Shown: positions 23,936-32,625 of the stretch, piece by piece
Position numbering within the stretch: the stretch's first letter is position 1
Layout of the letters: every line of letters begins with the position of its first letter
The notes under the pieces: generated by a model
Told to the model about the DNA's origin: nothing
The model's database searches: none
What the model saw: the letters and a program-made list of their open reading frames with translations, nothing else
DNA from: Cupriavidus gilardii
GTDB lineage: Bacteria; Pseudomonadota; Gammaproteobacteria; Burkholderiales; Burkholderiaceae
Assembly: GCF_008801915.1 (NCBI RefSeq)
Contig: NZ_VZOV01000005.1
Coordinates: 124,001-188,000 of the forward strand
Length of the DNA: 64,000 nucleotides
Direction: 5' to 3'
Program-made: the position numbers and the translations under genes

Positions 23936-24958
23936 TCAGCGCACTTCCTTCAGGTACTGGTCACTAAAGGCCTTCTGCACTTCAGCCATCTTGCCGTAGT
24001 CGATGGTCTTGGCGCGGGCGTAGTCCGAAGCCGGCAGGAACCGGGCTTCCACCTCCTTGGACACGGCCTTGGCGCGTACCGGGCGCAGGTAGGCATTCGC
24101 CCACAGCGCCTGGCCGGCGTCGGACAACACGAAGTCCAGCACCTTGCGGGCTTCCACCGGGTGCGGCGCCTTGTTGACCATGCTCATGACGTAGGGCACC
24201 ACCAGCGTGCCTTCCTTGGGAATCACGAAGGCGACATTGGCGCGGTCCTTGTAGCGGGCGCGATAGGCGTTGAAGTCGTAGTCCAGCAGGATGGGAATTT
24301 CACCGGACAGCACGCGCGCGTATGCGGTCTGCTTCGGCACGATCGGCTGGTTCTTCTGCAGGTCCTTGAAGAACTTCAGCGCCGGGCCGAAGTTGTCGAG
24401 CGAACCGCCCAGGGCCTGGTTGATCGCGACCGCGCCCACATAGCCGACGAAGGCGCTGGCGGGATCGAGATAGCCCACCATGCCCTTGTACTGGGGCTTC
24501 TGCAGGTCGGCCCACGATTGCGGCACGGGCTTGCCGCGCAGCGCGTCGACATTGACCATCAGGCCCAGCGTGCCTGAATGGATCGCGAACCAGTTGCCCT
24601 GCGGGTCCTTCAGGCCGTCCGGGATGTCATTCCAGTTGGCGGGCTTGTAGGGCGCGGTCACGCCTTCCTTCTGCGCCTGGATGCCGAACGTCACGCCGTA
24701 ATAGACCACGTCGGCCACCGGATTGGCCTTTTCCGCGACGATCTGGGCCAGCGACTGGCCCGAGTTCTTGTTGTCGTGCGGCACCGTGACGCCGGTCTTT
24801 TCCTTGATCGCGCGGATCTGCGCGGCCCAGTCCGCCCATTCCGGCGGGCAGTTGTAGCAGATCGCGGTTTGCGCGGCCGCGGCGTGGCTGAATACGACCG
24901 CGCCGATCGTGGGCAGCACCCAGCGCAGGCGGCGCAGCCAGGACGAAGTCGATTGCAT
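23936..24958 (-). CDS. ABC transporter periplasmic solute-binding protein
   Basis: The product is 340 residues. A Sec signal peptide ends near residue 30 (SHAAAAQT). The mature part begins AICYNCPPEWADWAAQIRAI, with an unusual two-cysteine motif. It continues with the fold of extracellular solute-binding proteins of the AfuA/PotD/Fbp class (VADVVYYGVTFGIQAQKEG, then EIPILLDYDFNAYRARYKD). AAGGAGTGCATC before the ATG at 24958 supports this start over one at 25003. Coupling to a phosphodiesterase suggests a phosphodiester or organophosphate ligand; iron or polyamine is the main alternative. Confidence 0.88.
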   Translation of the reverse strand: MQSTSSWLRRLRWVLPTIGAVVFSHAAAAQTAICYNCPPEWADWAAQIRAIKEKTGVTVPHDNKNSGQSLAQIVAEKANPVADVVYYGVTFGIQAQKEGVTAPYKPANWNDIPDGLKDPQGNWFAIHSGTLGLMVNVDALRGKPVPQSWADLQKPQYKGMVGYLDPASAFVGYVGAVAINQALGGSLDNFGPALKFFKDLQKNQPIVPKQTAYARVLSGEIPILLDYDFNAYRARYKDRANVAFVIPKEGTLVVPYVMSMVNKAPHPVEARKVLDFVLSDAGQALWANAYLRPVRAKAVSKEVEARFLPASDYARAKTIDYGKMAEVQKAFSDQYLKEVR

Positions 24959-25041
24959 GATGCACTCCTTTTCTAGAGACGACGGTGGGGGAAGACGACG
25001 CATGACGATGCGAGACGGGGTTCGTTCTGTTGCTGGCGGCG

Positions 25042-26127
25042 CTAGGCCGGCGGCGCGACGGTGGCGCCGGCGCGCAACGCGTGCGGCAGCAGCGTCGCGC
25101 GCGTCAAGCCTTGATCCGGCCCGGCGCCGGCGTTGCCGGAGTCAAGCTGTGCCAGCAGGCAAGCGAGCGCGCGGGCTCCGATCTCGTTGTTGGGCTGCAC
25201 GACCGTGGACAGCGGCCGCTCCAGCAGTTGGCCGAGTTCGATGCCGTCGTAGCCGAGCACGGACATGTCGCCGGGTACGGACAGTCCCAGGCGCTTCAGC
25301 ACCGAAATCACGCCGATGGCCAGCATGTCGTTGGTGCAGAACAGCGCCGTGGGCGCGGACGGCGCGGTGACGAACTGCCGGATGCGCTCGACTTCCGCCG
25401 GCGTCTGCGTGGGGGTATGGGCCGGCAAGGGCAGCGGCGGCAGGGGTTCTAGACCATGCGCGCGCATCGCGTCCCGATATCCCGCGTGGCGCTGCCTGGC
25501 GCGGTCCGATGCGGCGAAGGCGCCCGATACCACGCAGATGCGGCGATGCCCGGCGGCGATCAGCGTCTCCACGCCGGCGCGCGCGCTGGCGCGGTTGTCC
25601 ACCGATACCGAATAGCGTTTGCCGCTGCGCGGGCCCTGGTTATACGCGAGGACATAAGGCACGCGTTCGGCATCGAGCTGGTCCAGCACCGCGCTGCGGG
25701 CGGCATCGGCCACCGTCAGCACCATGCCGTCGACCCGATGGCGTAGCAGATATTCGATCCGCTCGCGTTCGCGCTGCGGGTCGTAGCGGCTGGTCACCAG
25801 CATCAGCGAATAGCCTTGCGCCAGCGCCGCCTCTTCGATGCCGCGCCAGCATTCGGCGAAGACCGCGTTTTCCATCGTCGGCAGCATCACGCCGACGATG
25901 CGGGTGCGCTGGGCGCGCAGCTTGGCGCCCAGCAGGTTCGGGCGAAAGCCCAGTTCGCCCGCCGCACGCAACACGCGCTCGGCGGTGTCCTGACGGACCA
26001 GCTCCGGATTGCTGAACACGCGCGATGCCGTCGCCAGCGACACGCTCGCCGCCTTCGCAACGTTCATCAGCGTCGCGCCGTTGGGCGGCGCGGGCGTGGT
26101 GGCGATGGCGGCGGCTTTGCGAATCAT
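25042..26127 (-). CDS. LacI family transcriptional repressor
   Basis: The product is 361 residues. The N-terminal helix-turn-helix has MNVAKAASVSLATASRVFSN, then DTAERVLRAAGELGFRPN, which includes the minor-groove hinge region. The effector domain of the periplasmic-binding fold has RIVGVMLPTMENAVFAECWR and GYDGIELGQLLERPLSTVV. It lies 83 bases upstream of the transporter operon on the same strand, so it is the obvious local regulator. A perfect LacI-type palindrome sits 30 bases before its start, indicating autoregulation and perhaps control of readthrough into the operon. The effector is probably the imported compound or its product. Confidence 0.92.
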   Translation of the reverse strand: MIRKAAAIATTPAPPNGATLMNVAKAASVSLATASRVFSNPELVRQDTAERVLRAAGELGFRPNLLGAKLRAQRTRIVGVMLPTMENAVFAECWRGIEEAALAQGYSLMLVTSRYDPQRERERIEYLLRHRVDGMVLTVADAARSAVLDQLDAERVPYVLAYNQGPRSGKRYSVSVDNRASARAGVETLIAAGHRRICVVSGAFAASDRARQRHAGYRDAMRAHGLEPLPPLPLPAHTPTQTPAEVERIRQFVTAPSAPTALFCTNDMLAIGVISVLKRLGLSVPGDMSVLGYDGIELGQLLERPLSTVVQPNNEIGARALACLLAQLDSGNAGAGPDQGLTRATLLPHALRAGATVAPPA

Positions 26128-26156
26128 TCGGCTGGAAGCGAGGCGAAGTGGAGTGA

Positions 26157-26174
26157 AATGAAAACGTTTTCATT
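26157..26174. promoter_or_regulatory. LacI-family operator palindrome
   Basis: AATGAAAACGTTTTCATT is a perfect 18-bp palindrome with the central AAACGTTT core and CpG step typical of LacI/GalR operators. It lies 30 bases upstream of the LacI-family gene at 26127. Autorepression is inferred. Confidence 0.8.
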
Positions 26175-26414
26175 CAAGCCGCAAAAAAACCGGTGTCAAG
26201 GACAACCGGTGGTGCGGCGCGCCGCGAGGAAGCCGGCGCGGTCATGCGATTCGGCATGGGAGGCCGAATGGCGGCGATTGTGCGGGGCGGAAATGACAGC
26301 GGGATGACACGCGGGCGGGAACCGGCCACGGGGGCGTGGTTCATCCTGCCATCCGTCCGGGCCGGGACCCATCGAATGCCGAAAGAGGTGCCGGGGCAGT
26401 TGCTGCCCCTCGGA

Positions 26415-26987
26415 TCAATTGGCGCCGCCGCGCAGCAGGCAACCGTCCAGCATGGGCGTGGCGTCCACCATGCCCGCACCCGTGCATTCGACCGCCACCT
26501 TCTGCCCGCGCCGGACCATCGTGGCGCGCGCTTCGACTTCGCAGACCGGCCGCGCCAGCCCGCAGTTCTGCTGGGGCAGCAGGTTCGCGCGTACCGGTTG
26601 GCCGGGTTCGCTGGTGCGGATTTCGAGATAGACCTGCGTGCCGCCTTCTCGGCGAATCCCGCTGGCGACGCCTTCCACGATGAAGTAGGCGCCGCGATAA
26701 CGCTGTTCGGCGCTGTCGCGGTCGTCGCGATAGTCCTGCAGGATCGCGGCTGCCTGGTACACCGGCAGGCGGTCCCCGGGGCGCGCGGGGTCAATGCTGT
26801 ACGGTTCCAGCGTGCCGCCGCGGTAAATGCCGGCCGCCGCGCTGGCTGCTGCGGCTGGCGACGCGTCCGCAACGGATGAGGGGGCGGCATCGCCGGCATT
26901 GTTCTGGTCGTTGCCAACCAGCCAAAGCATGGCAATGACCGCCAATACGATCAGGGCAATGGCGATTTGTCGGGTCTTGTCGGTCAT
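26415..26987 (-). CDS. Membrane-anchored OB-fold protein (tRNA_anti-like)
   Basis: The product is 190 residues. A single uncleaved helix (IAIALIVLAVIAMLWLVGND) at residues 8-26 is followed by an alanine-rich linker. The last 100 residues resemble the OB-fold tRNA_anti-like family: RYRGAYFIVEGVASGIRREG, VYLEIRTSEP, a cysteine in LPQQNCGLA, RRGQKVAVECTGAGMV and a final cysteine in LDGCLLRGG. These proteins are usually membrane lipoproteins or anchored periplasmic proteins of unknown role. The gene stands alone between the LacI operator region and the PhoX terminator. Confidence 0.7.
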   Translation of the reverse strand: MTDKTRQIAIALIVLAVIAMLWLVGNDQNNAGDAAPSSVADASPAAAASAAAGIYRGGTLEPYSIDPARPGDRLPVYQAAAILQDYRDDRDSAEQRYRGAYFIVEGVASGIRREGGTQVYLEIRTSEPGQPVRANLLPQQNCGLARPVCEVEARATMVRRGQKVAVECTGAGMVDATPMLDGCLLRGGAN

Positions 26988-27105
26988 CGGTAAGCGGTGA
27001 GGAGGGGGCCGGCCCTCGCGGGGCGGCGGATGCGGGAGGCAGGCGAGGGCGACAGTCTATAGGCATATGGCGCCCGTTGAATGCGTACCCGTCGGATACC
27101 GGTGA

Positions 27106-27139
27106 AATAAAAAAGCCCGGGCGATCCCCGCCCGGGCTT
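27106..27139 (-). terminator. Rho-independent terminator of the PhoX gene
   Basis: On the minus strand AAGCCCGGGCG and CGCCCGGGCTT form a perfect 11-bp stem around a 5-base loop, running into a TTTTTTATTT tract. It starts 20 bases after the PhoX stop at 27159. This is the clearest intrinsic terminator in the window. Confidence 0.92.
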
Positions 27140-27158
27140 CATTCCCTGCCTCAACGGC

Positions 27159-29132
27159 TTATCCCTTCGCCAGCTTCACCGAGGTCGCGTCTCCGGTGAT
27201 ATAGCCAACGGCAGCGCCAAAGCGGTCCTTGTAGTTGGCCCGAACCAGCGGATCCAGCGTCGGCTTGACGATGTCATGCAGCGGCGATTCCCAATCGCCC
27301 GGATGCTGGAACGAACTCATGACGTAAGTCCAGCCATTGATCTCGTCCACCGCATGCAGCCCGGTCGATTCCGCGCCGGCGGGCGTCGACAACACGCGCG
27401 ACAGCTTCTTCGTGTCGATGTTGTAGGCCCACAGGAAGTTGTTGACGTGCGTATTGCTGTCCTCGCCGATAAACAGCGTGCGCAGCTTTTCCGAGTACTT
27501 CAGGTTGTCCGGGGTCGCGATCCTGTCGGGGTTGGCGAAATTCCCCAGCGCATCCTGCTGCTTGAGCTTGCCGCCGCCAAAGTCCTCGGCGATCAGTTCC
27601 GGCACGGCGGCCATATCGACCGGCACCCATTCGGAGTTGATCGGCGCACCGGTGGTATCCGCTTGGCCGCCGCGCAGGTTCTGCACGTAGACCGCGCCCG
27701 AGTAGGGACCTTCGACCTTGACGTCGCCAGAGCCGTTCAGCATCGACGATTCGATGCGCGACATCGCGATATAGGCTACCTTGTCGCGCACGTTGATGGT
27801 CGTGCCTTCCCACTTGGTGAAGCCCAGGCTGCCGCCCTTGAGTGCCGCGTAGCGGTGCGTCTCGAGGAAGGCCGCGGCCTTTTCCATGCCGGGCATCAGC
27901 TTGACCCACTGGAAGCCGCCGTTGAACGGGATGCGGGTATAGCTGGCATCGCCCGGATCGGTGGTCTTGACGTCGAAGATGTCGGTGGCCTTGATGCCGC
28001 CGCGGACCAGCGCGCGGATTTCGTCGCTGGTGGCGTGGCCCAGCGGAATCCAGCTCAGCGTGGCCGAGCCCGGGCCCGTGCTCGACGTCTGGTTCCATTT
28101 GCCGACGTACAGCGTGCCCGACGACAGGTCGCGCGCGCGGTCGGCGATGAACATGAAGGCGCCGCCGTTGGTGGCATCGTCGCCCATCAGCACGGTGCGC
28201 TCATCGGGCGCGACGCAGACCAGCTCGTGCGAGATGCGGCCGAGGCAGTAGTGCTTGACGATCGAGCCGGTGCCGTCGGGGTTGACCGTGACTTCGGGCA
28301 GATGGCCGTAGTCGTAAGGCGAGGCCGCGGTCGCGTCGCCGAAGGTGAAGGTGCTGAAGCGCTGGAACTGCGTGTTCGACGCGATGGTGAAGGCGTCCGG
28401 CTCGTATTCCTCGCTTGACAGGTGCGTGTTCCACGGCGACAGGCTGGCGCCGCAGGTAATCCACAGTCCGCGGGCCGACGAGGTGTCGACGTTGTGGTAC
28501 TTGACCAGCGTCAGCTTGCCGGTGGCCGGGTCCTGGTCCAGCGTCAGGATCGCGATCGGCGAAGGCAGCATGCCGTAGGTCGACCCGCCCGCCTGGTCGC
28601 GCGTGGTGTATTCGAACTGCACCACGGCGAACACCGGCTTGCCCTTGACGCCCGGCACGTTGGCGTTCGGCAGCGTCAGCAGCGAGCTGCCGTCGACGCA
28701 ATCCGAGAAGAACTGGCGCTCGCTGCCGGGCACCGAGCGGTCGAGGATCGGCTGGTTGTGGATGTCGAAGTAGCCGCCGGCCACCACGCTGCCGCCCTTG
28801 CCGTCCGGCACGGTATCGCCGGTGATGAAGAAGGGCTGATAGGCGAGCTTGTAGGTCTGGCTGCTGCCGTCGCTGAACGAGACCTTCAGCTCCGAGCCCA
28901 CCGTGGTGGTGGCCATCGCGGCCGGTGCGGCCAGGGTCGGCGCCGCCATGCCGATGAACTCGGCGGTGGTGAAGGTGGCGGCCGGCGTGCCGGGGTTCGG
29001 CGCGGTGTCCGCGTCGTCGCCGCCGCCGCAGCCGGCCAGCAGCGCGGCCGAAGCCGAGCCCAGCGGCAGCATCGGCGAGGTGGCAAGGAATTTGAGGAGG
29101 GTGCGGCGAGAGGGGTTCGGTGTTGGCTTCAT
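27159..29132 (-). CDS. phoX: PhoX family alkaline phosphatase (DUF839), Tat lipoprotein
   Basis: The product is 657 residues. The signal has the twin-arginine motif SRRTLLKF (R9, R10) and then a lipobox LLAGC with C35, so it is likely Tat-exported and lipid-anchored. The body matches PhoX/DUF839, a calcium- and iron-dependent phosphatase releasing phosphate from organic esters in the periplasm or outside. Examples are ARGLWITCGASLSPWNTHLS with EEYEPD, and RDLSSGTLYVGKWNQTSSTG. The ATG at 29132 was chosen over one at 29231 because it precedes the signal directly. A Pho box lies upstream and a strong terminator follows. A decayed copy fragment occurs at 20005-20150. Confidence 0.9.
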   Translation of the reverse strand: MKPTPNPSRRTLLKFLATSPMLPLGSASAALLAGCGGGDDADTAPNPGTPAATFTTAEFIGMAAPTLAAPAAMATTTVGSELKVSFSDGSSQTYKLAYQPFFITGDTVPDGKGGSVVAGGYFDIHNQPILDRSVPGSERQFFSDCVDGSSLLTLPNANVPGVKGKPVFAVVQFEYTTRDQAGGSTYGMLPSPIAILTLDQDPATGKLTLVKYHNVDTSSARGLWITCGASLSPWNTHLSSEEYEPDAFTIASNTQFQRFSTFTFGDATAASPYDYGHLPEVTVNPDGTGSIVKHYCLGRISHELVCVAPDERTVLMGDDATNGGAFMFIADRARDLSSGTLYVGKWNQTSSTGPGSATLSWIPLGHATSDEIRALVRGGIKATDIFDVKTTDPGDASYTRIPFNGGFQWVKLMPGMEKAAAFLETHRYAALKGGSLGFTKWEGTTINVRDKVAYIAMSRIESSMLNGSGDVKVEGPYSGAVYVQNLRGGQADTTGAPINSEWVPVDMAAVPELIAEDFGGGKLKQQDALGNFANPDRIATPDNLKYSEKLRTLFIGEDSNTHVNNFLWAYNIDTKKLSRVLSTPAGAESTGLHAVDEINGWTYVMSSFQHPGDWESPLHDIVKPTLDPLVRANYKDRFGAAVGYITGDATSVKLAKG

Positions 29133-29171
29133 GTTGTTGAAAGCAATCTGAAAGTTCGACGCTGCAAACGA

Positions 29172-29198
29172 CGATGCCCGGCGGGTGGCCGGGCATCG
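29172..29198. terminator. Strong hairpin in the PhoX leader
   Basis: CGATGCCCGGC (29172-29182) and GCCGGGCATCG (29188-29198) form a perfect 11-bp stem with a 5-base loop. No U-run follows on either strand. It lies between the Pho box and the PhoX start, so it would be in the PhoX 5' leader, or it may be an RNA-stability element or a terminator for a convergent transcript. Confidence 0.55.
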
Positions 29199-29245
29199 AG
29201 GGGGACCGCTCTGGGGGAGCGCAGACAGCATGGTAGGCAGCGTCG

Positions 29246-29263
29246 ATGACAGTTTTTTGACAA
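29246..29263 (-). promoter_or_regulatory. Pho box (PhoB binding site)
   Basis: On the minus strand the site reads TTGTCAAAAAACTGTCAT: two 7-base half-sites TTGTCAA and CTGTCAT separated by AAAA. The consensus is CTGTCAT-N4-CTGTCAT, so the match is 5 of 7 plus 7 of 7 with the correct 11-bp spacing. It lies 114 bases upstream of the PhoX start on the same strand. Phosphate-starvation control by PhoB is strongly suggested. Confidence 0.8.
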
Positions 29264-29315
29264 CGGCGGCGGATGCGATTCGGCCCTTGCAGCGGCCGCG
29301 CCCCGCGCAAATCGC

Positions 29316-30179
29316 TCAGCGCGCGTTGACGTCGCGTTCGATCGCGCGTGCCGTGACCAGCAGCTGCGGCAGCAATTGCCGCAGCGTTTCCTCGACCGTC
29401 CAGCGGGAGGTCGACACCGCGATGTTCACGGCGCCGATCGGCTCGCGCTGCCGGTTCAGGATCGCCTTGGCGATCGAGATATCGCCGATGAAGGATTCCT
29501 GGTCGTTCAGCGCGTAGCCGCGTTTGCGCGCGGTCTGCAGCGCCGTGCGCAGGTCGGACAGCTCGGTGCGCGTGTGCGGCGTCATCGCGCGGCGGGGCAC
29601 GCGCGCCAGCAAGCGCATCGCATCGTCGATGTCCATTTCCGCGAGGATCGCGCGGCCGGCCGCGGAGCAGTGGATTGGCAGACGGGAGCCGACGTGCAGG
29701 TCGACGCTGACCGCACGAAAGCCGGGAAAGCGCACCACATAGACGATCTCGTCGCCTTCCATCTCCATCAGGTTGACGGTCTCGGCGGTGCGTCGATTCA
29801 GGTCTTCGAGATGGGGCAGGGCGCGGTCGCGCAGCGAGTCGCTGGACAGCATCGCGTGGCTCAGGTGCAGCACCTTGCCGGACAGCGTAAAGGCGCGGGT
29901 TTTCGGGTCCTGGCGCAGATAGCCGAGGGCGGTCAGCGTATGGGTGATGCGCTGCAGCGCGCTGCGGCTCAGCAAGGCATGCTGGCAGAGCTCGGTCAGG
30001 CCGACCGGGCGGCCGATGTCCGCCAGGCATTCGAGCACTTCGAAGGCCTTGCCGATCGACGCGATGAAGAGCGGATTGGCCGGCCGCGTGTCGTCTTCAC
30101 GCTCGTCGCGCTGTCCGCCATCGCCGTTCGCCCCCGCGATCCGGGCTGTCGGTGCCCGCACTGCCTTCGCCGTTCCCAT
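29316..30179 (-). CDS. IclR family transcriptional regulator
   Basis: The product is 287 residues. A disordered N-terminal stretch of about 35 residues precedes the winged helix-turn-helix (ASIGKAFEVLECLADIGRPV, then CQHALLSRSALQRITHTL). The C-terminal IclR effector domain includes ETVNLMEMEGDEIVYVVRFP, VGSRLPIHCSAAGRAILAEM and GYALNDQESFIGDISIAKAI. It is divergent from the amino-acid oxidase operon across 119 bases that contain a symmetric operator. It therefore probably represses or activates that operon and itself. The effector is unknown, but it is likely to be an amino-acid derivative or keto acid. Confidence 0.92.
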   Translation of the reverse strand: MGTAKAVRAPTARIAGANGDGGQRDEREDDTRPANPLFIASIGKAFEVLECLADIGRPVGLTELCQHALLSRSALQRITHTLTALGYLRQDPKTRAFTLSGKVLHLSHAMLSSDSLRDRALPHLEDLNRRTAETVNLMEMEGDEIVYVVRFPGFRAVSVDLHVGSRLPIHCSAAGRAILAEMDIDDAMRLLARVPRRAMTPHTRTELSDLRTALQTARKRGYALNDQESFIGDISIAKAILNRQREPIGAVNIAVSTSRWTVEETLRQLLPQLLVTARAIERDVNAR

Positions 30180-30206
30180 TCCAGGGTCTCCTCGCTGAGC
30201 TGCCCA

Positions 30207-30225
30207 GATATCGCATGCCGATATC
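30207..30225. promoter_or_regulatory. Palindromic operator between IclR and oxidase genes
   Basis: GATATCG (30207-30213) and CGATATC (30219-30225) are perfect inverted repeats around CATGC. The 19-base site lies 27 bases upstream of the IclR start and 73 bases upstream of the oxidase start. Its position in the shared promoter makes the IclR protein the likely ligand. Confidence 0.6.
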
Positions 30226-30298
30226 CGCTATTGCGCCCGCGATAGTGAGCCACTTACATTCGAAGCCGTCAAGCCATCCACCGATCCAACAGATTTCC

Positions 30299-31558
30299 AT
30301 GCAACATCAGAACACGCCGATCCCTCCGTCCGCTTCGTCCCGCCCGCCACGCGTTGCCGTGGTCGGCGCCGGCATCGTCGGGTCGGCGATCGCGTACGAG
30401 CTGCAGAAGCGCGGGGCCGAGGTCACGCTGATCGACCGGGACGAGCCCGGCCAGGCCTGCAGCTATGGCAATTCCGGGGCCATCAGCCCGGGCTCGGTCG
30501 CGCCGCTGGCCATGCCGGGCGTGCTGGCGTCGTTGCCGGCGATGCTGCTGGACGAACGCAGTCCGCTGTATCTGCCGCTGCCCTATCTGCCGCGCGCCTT
30601 GCCGTGGCTGCTGCGATTTATCGCGTCGGCGTCGCCGCGCCGCGTCGAGCAGGCTGCGGAGCGGCTGCATGCGATCCACGTGAATGCGGTGCAGCGGCAT
30701 CTGCAGCTGACGCAGGAGATCGGGGTGCCCGAGCTGCTGGTGCGGCGCGGGCATCTGCATCTGTATCCCGATGCCGCGGCGCTGGACAAGGACGCGACGT
30801 CGTGGCGCATGCGCAAGGAGTTCGGCTACGACGTCGAGAGGCTGGACCGGGCCGGCATCGAGGCGCTGGAGCCCAATGTCGGCAGGCGCTATCAGGTCGG
30901 CATGTTCTTGCAGGACCACGCGACCATCGTCAATCCGGGCCGCTATGTGCAAGCCATCGTGCGGGCGTTCGAGCAGCGCGGCGGCAGCCGGCTGCGAACC
31001 GAAGTCCGCGCGCTGCGCCGCGCGGACTTCGCGGGCCGGCCGCGCTGGTGTGTGGTGGAGGCCGACGGCCGCACGGACCAGTGCTTCGACGAGATCGTGG
31101 TCGCCGCCGGCGCCTGGTCGCGCCAGTTGACGGCGCCGCTGGGGCTCGACATTCCGCTGGAGAGCCAGCGCGGCTATCACGTGCAGTTCCGCGATGCGGC
31201 GCGAGTCGTATCGCGCACCGTGGTGCTGGCGGACCGCAAGGTCTTCGTGACGCCGATGGAGGAGGGGCTGCGCGTCGGCGGCACGGTCGAAATCGGCGGG
31301 CTGTCGCGTCCGCCCGATATGCGCCGCGCGGCGATGCTCGAGCGGATCGCGCGCGAAACCTTCGATGGCCTCGACGATCCGGCGCCGAGCCGATGGATGG
31401 GGCACCGGCCGTGCATGCCGGACTCGGTGCCGATCGTTGGGCCGGCCGAGGGTCATCCGGGCCTGTGGCTGGCGGTGGGGCACGGGCATTTGGGCGTCAC
31501 CGATTCGGTCAATACCGCCTACCGGATTGCGGATGCGATGGTAAGCCCGGCGGCCTGA
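30299..31558 (+). CDS. DadA-like FAD-dependent D-amino acid oxidase/dehydrogenase
   Basis: The product is 419 residues of the DAO family. The FAD-binding motif is RVAVVGAGIVGSAIAYELQK, followed by EVTLIDRDEPGQACSYGNSG typical of DadA-type D-amino acid dehydrogenases. The C-terminal dinucleotide segment is WMGHRPCMPDSVPIVGPAEG, then VGHGHLGVTDSVNTAYRIAD. The reaction would be oxidative deamination of an amino acid or secondary amine, feeding electrons to the respiratory chain. It is the first gene of an operon with a TctC binding protein and an amidohydrolase and is divergent from an IclR regulator, suggesting catabolism of an amide-linked amino acid or D-amino acid. Confidence 0.88.
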   Translation: MQHQNTPIPPSASSRPPRVAVVGAGIVGSAIAYELQKRGAEVTLIDRDEPGQACSYGNSGAISPGSVAPLAMPGVLASLPAMLLDERSPLYLPLPYLPRALPWLLRFIASASPRRVEQAAERLHAIHVNAVQRHLQLTQEIGVPELLVRRGHLHLYPDAAALDKDATSWRMRKEFGYDVERLDRAGIEALEPNVGRRYQVGMFLQDHATIVNPGRYVQAIVRAFEQRGGSRLRTEVRALRRADFAGRPRWCVVEADGRTDQCFDEIVVAAGAWSRQLTAPLGLDIPLESQRGYHVQFRDAARVVSRTVVLADRKVFVTPMEEGLRVGGTVEIGGLSRPPDMRRAAMLERIARETFDGLDDPAPSRWMGHRPCMPDSVPIVGPAEGHPGLWLAVGHGHLGVTDSVNTAYRIADAMVSPAA

Positions 31559-31631
31559 CACGCTGATCAGAAAGCCGCCCAGCTCGACCGATGACGCATT
31601 GCCATGCTGATGTGAAACAGGGGAGCTCACG

Positions 31632-32606
31632 ATGAAACGACGCACTTTCCTCACCGCCTCGTCGCTAATGCTGACGACGGCGGTACCCCGGCTCGGCGCG
31701 GCCGCCGATTGGCCCGAGCGGCCGATTCGCATGGTGATCGGCTATCCGCCAGGGGGCAGCACCGATGTCGGCGGCCGGCTGCTGGCCGAGCAGTTGTCGT
31801 CGCGGCTGGGTCAGCAGATCGTCGTGGAGAACCGCCCCGGCGCCAGCGGCACCATCGGCGCCGCTTCGGTGGTGCGGGCCGAGCCGGACGGCTATACCTT
31901 GCTGCTGGCGGCGTCGCCGGAGGTCTCGATCGCGCTTTCGACGATGAGCCTGTCCTACGATCCGCGGCGTGACCTGAAACCGGTGTCGACCGTCGGAACG
32001 GTGCCGTTCCTGCTGGTGGTCAATCCGTCGGTGCCGGCAAAGACGCTGGCCGAGTTCATTGCCTATGCCCGCGCCAATCCCGGCAAGCTCAACTATTCGT
32101 CGTTCGGCGAGAACACGTCCAACCATATGGGCGGCGAACTGTTCAAGCGGATCGCGCGCATCGAGGCGGCCCATGTTCCATACAAAGGCAGCGGCCCGTC
32201 GATCGCCGACGTGATTGCCGGCCATATCGACTACACGCTCGACACGCCGCCCGCGGTGCAGGAGCACGTCAAGGCCGGCAAGCTGCGCGCGCTGGCGGTG
32301 GCACTGCCGTCGCGGCTGCCCTCGCTGCCCAATGTGCCGACCTTCGCGGAGGCGGGCCTGCCCGACTTCAGCGGCGGCACCTGGTGGGGCCTGCTCGCGC
32401 CCGCGAAAACACCCGATGCGGTGGTCGCGCGCCTGAACCGCGAGGTCAACGCGATCCTGCAGATGCCCGAGGTGCGCCAGCGCTATGCGTCGCTGGGTGC
32501 GGTGGTGCAGGGCTCGTCGCCGGAGGCGTTCGGCCGCTATATCGACGCGGAAATCACCAAATGGAGCGAGCTGGCCAGGCAGATGGCCCCTGCCGCCAAA
32601 CGATGA
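31632..32606 (+). CDS. TctC/Bug-type solute-binding protein
   Basis: The product is 324 residues. The signal MKRRTFLTASSLMLTTAVPR has an RR-containing n-region resembling a Tat or Sec signal. The Bug fold follows with WPERPIRMVIGYPPGGSTDV, VVENRPGASGTIGAASVV, and KLRALAVALPSRLPSLPNVP with TFAEAGLPDFSG. It should bind a small carboxylate or amino-acid-like ligand in the periplasm. No TctAB membrane subunits are nearby. Its place between the oxidase and the amidohydrolase suggests that it delivers the substrate of that pathway. Confidence 0.9.
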   Translation: MKRRTFLTASSLMLTTAVPRLGAAADWPERPIRMVIGYPPGGSTDVGGRLLAEQLSSRLGQQIVVENRPGASGTIGAASVVRAEPDGYTLLLAASPEVSIALSTMSLSYDPRRDLKPVSTVGTVPFLLVVNPSVPAKTLAEFIAYARANPGKLNYSSFGENTSNHMGGELFKRIARIEAAHVPYKGSGPSIADVIAGHIDYTLDTPPAVQEHVKAGKLRALAVALPSRLPSLPNVPTFAEAGLPDFSGGTWWGLLAPAKTPDAVVARLNREVNAILQMPEVRQRYASLGAVVQGSSPEAFGRYIDAEITKWSELARQMAPAAKR

Positions 32607-32625
32607 CGACCGAGAAGGGGAAAGC

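Noticed and set aside
28201-30030. Long minus-strand frame across PhoX and IclR
   Set aside because: It is a different frame from the two recognised genes and shows no family similarity.
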